Below are positions 58,900 through 64,000 of a DNA stretch of 64,000 nt, one piece after another. The stretch comes from Leptoclinus maculatus. Taxonomy: Eukaryota > Chordata > Actinopteri > Perciformes > Stichaeidae. The stretch spans positions 18,148,674-18,212,673 of the forward strand of contig JAVDOI010000008.1 in assembly GCA_032191485.1 (NCBI GenBank). The letters are read 5' to 3'. Numbering within the stretch: position 1 is the stretch's first letter; each line of letters starts with the position of its first letter. A model generated the notes under the pieces. The model had not been told where the DNA came from, made no database searches, and saw only the letters and a list, made by a program, of their open reading frames with translations. Made by a program: the position numbers and the translations under genes.

Positions 58900-59700
58900 G
58901 ATGATCCCAGTTAGTCTTGGCTGACTGTATCAAACAAAGACGCCTCAGGATGGGATTGCAACCATTTTAATCCAAGAACCCATGATACCAGACCACCAGA
59001 AGGGCCCCCATTAGATAGTAATTCATGTGGAAGCTGTGGGACCCTCATATCATTATCAAGCAACAGCCCTGCCAGTTTTTTTGTCGTGCCACAGTCTGCT
59101 GTGATGCACATTGTTTGACTTTGAAGGAAATAAATCTCTATTTTTCATGTTGGGAACAGAATTGCTTGGCTGTTTCAGTTTCAAATGGGAAGTTTGGCAT
59201 TTTAAGATCCAACCGCGTACATCATGTTCAAGTAATTTCATGAGTAATTTATCTCCCTGATGTTTTACATCCTCATAATGGCTCTTTTTTTTTTTGATGT
59301 GCAACACTGATCCATCAAGTTCTGTGGTCATCATTTTAAACCACAATCAATCCCACTTGCTCCCATTTACGTACTGCAGCTTACACATGTGGTATTAATA
59401 CTTTTATTTAAATTATAAACAGTGGCTTTGTATCAATCCACCCAAGTGAATGGACTTGACAAAGACGTGTTACATCAGATTCCTGCTGTGACATATTGTA
59501 CACTTTAATAGATCATAGTAACACCTGTGCATTTATAGACATTCACAAAAAAAATAAAACAATTCGTCAATGTACACCAGCAACTCAGATTGTTTGGGGG
59601 GCTTTCTGCATGTTTCTCCAATTACAAACACTCTCCTGTGACGGCGCTCAAGCACAGCAGCTCACACTGTGAAATGCAGGATAAAATGTAGGTGATCAGG
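58900..59700. other. Non-coding DNA, nothing recognised
   Basis: AT-rich with T11 at 59285-59295. The small frames 58911-59346 overlap antisense. No repeats recognised. Confidence 0.4.
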
Positions 59701-59708
59701 TGGGACCC

Positions 59709-59807
<99 letters not shown>

Positions 59808-59818
59808 GGAGAGAGAAA
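59709..59818. repeat. (GA)n array, about 110 bp
   Basis: GA repeats with GGGA and AAAGA interruptions, running into an A-rich end. The Arg/Glu-rich plus frame across it is an artefact. Confidence 0.95.
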
Positions 59819-59882
59819 AAAAAATCCAAACTAGTCCCTTTAACTTTTTAAAGACTTTTCAGCATTTGTTCTGCACACTTAC

Positions 59883-59956
59883 CTACGCAAACTCCAAGGG
59901 GCCACAGTGACTAGGGTCCCATTTCAGGCCCAGCGTGGAGCCGGAGAGCTCCTCAG
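59883..59956 (-). other. Exon-like segment, possibly non-coding
   Basis: On the minus strand an acceptor (CTCATTTTACAG, ending 59957) and a consensus donor (TAG|GTAAGT) enclose 74 bases. The only frame without early stops ends in TAG precisely at the donor, so it cannot be an ordinary internal coding exon. It could be a non-coding RNA exon, an exon with a stop, or chance. Confidence 0.2.
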
Positions 59957-60099
59957 CTGTAAAATGAGAGCGCCGGAGCGCAGTGTGAAAATGGATTAGC
60001 CTCGCTGAGATAAGGGGAGCCCTCAGCAAGCCATGCACGCCTTCAATGGGGAAAAAGAACTGCTGTACAAATTGTTTTTGGTACATTAAGTACCTGTTA

Positions 60100-60640
60100 C
60101 TTTATTTCACAGATGGAAAACAATAACACAGGCTCCGGGGTTGGAACCACCGCTGCACTGAGGAATGTGAGAGGTTCGGCCCACCTAGCGCCCTCTGAGT
60201 TTGCCCCCTTTTTTTTTTTTCTTAATATGCAAAGTGTTTTCGTAAAGGACTTCTGTCTGAAAGAATTCAACAGATTGACAAACATAGCATATGATGATAA
60301 ATGGCAATGTGCCAGGCTGGCAGCCAGGTTACTGAGGGAAATCATACAGAATATCCATGTTAATAAAAAATAAAATAAAAAAAGGCAGAATGTTCCCACT
60401 CAGCAAACAGGGCAGGGATTTTTCATTAATAGGCCCGCTGCTGCACCAGGGCCCCCCCTCCCCAAATTAAATGAGTGTGTCAGATCCTGGATGATTTATA
60501 CATTTGGACTGATCTAACAGCTCTGTGGAACAGCTATGACACCCTGACAAGCCAACAATGGATATGAAAAATGAGCCAATACCACAGCACTAAATCTGAG
60601 ACTTTCAAAGCCAAACGCACGCGTAGAATCGAAAACCTCT
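60100..60640. other. Non-coding DNA, nothing firm
   Basis: T-run at 60209-60220, A-rich AAATAAAATAAAAAAAG at 60369-60384. Overlapping frames on both strands at 60097-60399. Confidence 0.35.
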
Positions 60641-61150
60641 AACATACTCGGGAGTATAATGAAAATAAAGTGGGAAGAAATCCCCATAAGATTCTCCGCA
60701 CAATTTTAGCCAAATCATTCAGTGTTTATATGACTGGAGTGATTGAGACAAATTGGTCCGAGCGGAGAGTGGCAGTACTTTGCCTTTCTGATGTCTTTTA
60801 TTTGTGGCTGCGTGGAGAGCACACCGCTTTACAGCTAAATGAGATATCAGGCCTATTGCTGAGCTTTGACTCAATAGGAAAATGTCAAATCGAGTTAGCG
60901 CTAAGGTGCTTTTCAAAACACCTCAATTCTCCTTCTGTTTCCATCAAATTTAAAGTACGCATTGCAATTGGCTGTGTATTTCTTCCTGGTGGCTTTATTC
61001 AAAGAAAAACGCCGTATTGCCGGCAGAAACCAGCAGTTCTGCAGGGAACATGGCGGTGGCAAAAGCTGGGTTTATAATTACGTTGTGTGGAGGGCTAGTA
61101 GCCTTACTCACTTGTTAGATGAAGTGATAAAAACCAACATGATGGACTAA
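60640..61150. other. Non-coding block, CNE-like, covered by a 135-codon chance frame
   Basis: Repeat-free sequence crossed by the longest non-repeat open frame in the window (60670-61077, plus). The peptide has no recognised domain, no signal or membrane segment pattern and no flanking splice sites or upstream promoter. A second frame (60962-61150) overlaps it. More likely conserved non-coding DNA than a gene. Confidence 0.35.
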
Positions 61151-61373
61151 AGCATTTTTGCTTTTCTTAGTATTGTCCTTTTACCCTCTCATTCTCTGTC
61201 TGATGAAAAACTGCACTCGGTGTTCCTCAGAGCTCAGCAGATTTAGAGGAAACAATTACCAGTCCGGTGATCTCTGCTTCTCCAGTCCCGCCGATAAACA
61301 CCCAGCGCCCTGAGGTATGGTCCGAAAATGATACAGTTTTAAACGGGTTAAATTTCATTGTTTTCTTCACCCT

Positions 61374-61435
61374 CCCCCCCCCGCCCGCCCCCCCTTCCCC
61401 TATACTCATTTCCCTCCCCCCCTTCTTTCCCTCTG
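61374..61435. repeat. C-rich pyrimidine tract
   Basis: CCCTCCCCCCCCGCCCGCCC followed by further C7 runs. Poly-Pro plus frame and Gly-rich minus frame are artefacts. Confidence 0.9.
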
Positions 61436-61439
61436 AGGT

Positions 61440-62520
61440 TTTATTCCACAAAAGTGTGAACACATTTTTTTGTCGATGGGGGCAAAAAATAAAAAATAAA
61501 GAGAGAGAAACAATAAAGAATATGAAAGGCCCATCTTCACAGAACATTAGACATCGCAAAACAACCCAAAGCTATGATCGGATATATCAAAACTGACAAG
61601 TAAAAGTTGATTGCTGAGTGTCTATTGATTGAGCTATATTTCACCGGGAGAGCACAGCCTCATAGTTGTCTTCACAGTGCACCAAACGCTGCTGCAGAGC
61701 CACATTTAATGGAGATGGTCCGCGTAAATACACAGACGTAATCAGTGTGCTACAGCTCGTAACTTTTATTACTATATGCACAAATAACAAGTAACATCAG
61801 GTAGATGTTTTATCGTTCAAAAGGACATCATGCTAAAAGTATAATGCGTTTTTTTTTTTGTCGTATGAAAACCTTAGCTGGAAGCGTCATGCAGAACTAA
61901 ATGTTGCTAACGCGTTTCCACCTTCACCCAGTATACAGAAGTATTTGACCTTTATCTATGCTATAAGAGCTTTGCTTGTGTGAGAAGTGTCTTAAATAAC
62001 AAAGTGTAGGATAAATCCTGTATAGACATTGTATAAATGCATCTCTTACAGAAAGGCCTACCTTCTTGAAAGTTATAACGTTCAGATTGAGTCAACTGTA
62101 TGATCATTTTAGAGGCTGCAGTTTGTGGTGCTGTTGAATTGTATTGCGTCCTTCTGACAGGTGTTTCTACTGTTTTGTCCATACCATTTATATCAATGTT
62201 GCTAGCAGTAGATTGTTTTCAGAGACTCAGACAGTGTTTTTGTAGTAAAGCTGCATCTGCTTGCTGAAACTTTGCCAAGCAAATTCATAATTTTGTCCGG
62301 TGTCGATTTTTGTTATTTCCAGTTCTGAAATTCAAAAACCCAAGTAGAACTTTTATAGTTTGGCGTAGAGCTGTCGCAACGCACCACATATACAATAAGC
62401 TGTTTTTTTGTGATAATGTGAATACGCGTTAAGATGTTTTTTTATTAGATTGTTTTTAATACTTGCCATGAATGACATGACTGATGGCTAACCCCAGTAA
62501 GTATTTTTACAGTTCGCAGT
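61440..62520. other. AT-rich DNA, nothing recognised
   Basis: T-run at 61850-61859. Small frames only. Confidence 0.4.
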
Positions 62521-62523
62521 AAA

Positions 62524-62645
62524 GCAGTGGTTCTCAATCTTTTTTGTGTCAAGGACTCCTAAATTAAGACACATTAGGTCACATCACAGACCCCCATTTG
62601 ATAAGATTTCACTTCAGGGACCTCCATCCGAAAAACATTTGGGCT
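62524..62645 (+). mobile_element. hAT-like 'CAGTGGTTCTCAA' element fragment
   Basis: Opens with AAGCAGTGGTTCTCAATC followed by TTGTGTCAAGGACTCC, CAGACCCCCATTTGATAAG, TTTCACTTCAGGGACC and CATTTGGGCTGTTAG. CAGTGGTTCTCAA is the usual hAT terminal motif in vertebrates. The right end is missing. Lies directly upstream of fold-back copy C. Confidence 0.6.
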
Positions 62646-62675
62646 GTTAGATATGATTAAGGCCTAAATAGGAAG

Positions 62676-62885
62676 CCACGGTACGGCTAGCAAGCAGCTT
62701 ACCTTAGCTTAGTACTAAGACTGGAAAAAGCTAGCCTGGCTCCGTTTGAAAAACTAAATAAAATCTGCCTGCCCCCTTAAAGCTGACTGATTAACACCTT
62801 GCATCTTGCATCTTATCTGCAGAAAAGCAAAGACAAACGTGCACCCGTGGCGTAAGCTTCATACTGTATCATGACATGTCGAACT
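62676..62885. mobile_element. Fold-back fish repeat, copy C (shortened)
   Basis: Contains CTTACCTTAGCTTAGTACTAAGACTGG, AAAGCTAGCCTGGCTCCGTT, TTAAAGCTGACTGATTAACACC and the terminus GACATGTCGAACTATTTGC. The right arm is largely deleted compared with copies A and B. Confidence 0.65.
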
Positions 62886-63059
62886 ATTTGCATTGTTGTT
62901 TGGCATATGTACTATTGAAAGACTTGTAAAATGAAGAATAAGGAGCTATCTGTAATAGTTTTGACATTCAGATAAAGGGAGGACACAGATAATGAAGGAC
63001 AGATTGGAGCTCGGTGAAGGGTTAAAAGGTAAAGCAGTGATTTATGGGAGGTAAAAGTA

Positions 63060-63520
63060 GAGACAGGTCATGGGAAAGGTGAGAGACTTGGACGGCGAGA
63101 GCAGGCGGAGATGCACCCTCCGTATGTTTTCCAGGTTCAGTTTGGCCAATGTGACATTTAGTTATGACGAGCACGCTGTTCTATGATCATCTGCAATTTG
63201 TGTCTTTATCCCCCCCCGCGAGTGAAAGAGAGGGACAAGGGATGAAGAATAGGAGAGACGCTGACAGCGAGTGAAACACTCGAGCTGTAGAGAAGGCCAA
63301 GTGTACCGAAACACAGCGGAGCTCGGGAGTGATTGAATGATCCCATTCTGGGCTCTTTGTTAGACACTAGGCAGCGATGTATGAAGATTGATACACAAGT
63401 GCTCGACTCGGTTTGCTGGATCATCAAACGGATTGATATTATACTCCAGCCAAGGATGAAGACAAAGTAAGTGTTATCATACTCAATACTGGGGCTTGTC
63501 AGAGGCGGGAAATCATCCAG
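63060..63520. other. Non-coding DNA, nothing firm
   Basis: A C7-8 run at about 63210-63217. The 106-codon minus frame 63206-63526 has no domain signature. Confidence 0.35.
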
Positions 63521-63529
63521 TGTCACTGG

Positions 63530-63880
63530 TTATGGGAGCATTTCGCAGACTGTCATGAGAATTTATCTGGGGGGATGCGGCGCTCCGTGGCAGTCTGCAG
63601 CTGACGGCGGAGGGCCCCGGCCGCAGCGTAAAAAAAGATCTTAGCTAAAGATTGAATTACAGCATCGTGCTTTGGACTACATCTATTTCACTACTATCAT
63701 GTTCGTCCCCACAGACGCTGTAAATCCCCGGTCTCCTTATCAAGCGGCCATTTGTTGCCGTTCAAATCACATTATTCATGGTGATATCGTTATTTAGATA
63801 ACATACGCATTACAGCAAATGATTTGTTTATCTGTTGTACAACAAGGGCTTCCTACATTACCCCTGAGGTTTCTACATGC
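63530..63880. other. Non-coding block, CNE-like
   Basis: A GC/CpG-rich shoulder (GATGCGGCGCTCCG, GGGCCCCGGCCGCAGCG) runs into AT-rich sites (AGATTGAATTACAGC, CACATTATTCATGGTG, TTTAGATAACATACG). No repeats or frames. Texture as in other CNE-like blocks. Confidence 0.45.
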
Positions 63881-64000
63881 TCCTCATTATTCCTCAGTCC
63901 TGGCATCGGTCGCGACGGAGTGGAGGTAGATGCATCTGTTTGGTGGTTGAGGGTGCTCCATTGAGGAAGCTACAGATAGCTTTTGACAACATTAAATGAT

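Overview
This is a gene-poor stretch of vertebrate nuclear DNA, most likely from a spiny-rayed (percomorph-type) teleost fish. The grounds are its many long dinucleotide microsatellites, pure G and C runs, tails of truncated DNA transposons, a tRNA-derived SINE with intact A and B boxes, and several interspersed repeats I recognise as abundant in teleost genomes. These include the 'GCTAGCCTGGCT/TTAGCTTAGCTTAG' fold-back element and the 'AGTAAAAGT...TTTCCACCACTG' element. There is no operon structure, no long non-repetitive open frame and no bacterial or viral gene. The longest open frames (about 214-228 codons, minus strand, 40.5-41.3 kb) are by-products of a 35-bp minisatellite.

Layout. 1-14.9 kb: single-copy-looking AT-rich DNA with dense ATTA/TAATTA motifs and preserved CpG islets, resembling the conserved non-coding elements (CNEs) of developmental gene deserts, broken by small repeats. 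15-20 kb: AT-rich, with a hAT-like MITE and a piggyBac-like remnant. 20-26 kb: G/C homopolymers, a GA array, a 129-bp CA array and more CNE-like blocks. 26-33 kb: transposon graveyard (a split element, and a TIR element containing a SINE) with a CNE-like block at 27.4-28.1 kb. 33-39 kb: CNE-like blocks and one repeat with matching ends. 39.9-42.2 kb: fold-back element, 14-copy minisatellite and a nested insertion with a target-site duplication. 42.6-46 kb and 51.4-54 kb: the most CNE-like parts. 54-60 kb: fold-back copy B and the only candidates for real exons, all on the minus strand. 60.6-64 kb: CNE-like DNA, a hAT-like fragment and fold-back copy C.

No protein-coding gene can be named. The best coding candidates are a possible terminal exon (55321-55574) and a possible internal exon (56472-56574), both minus strand. 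They have good splice signals but unrecognised peptides, and their phases do not join directly, so a gene model is not established. The working picture is the regulatory desert, or a long intron, of a developmental gene outside the window. CNE calls rest on sequence texture only; no alignment could be run.
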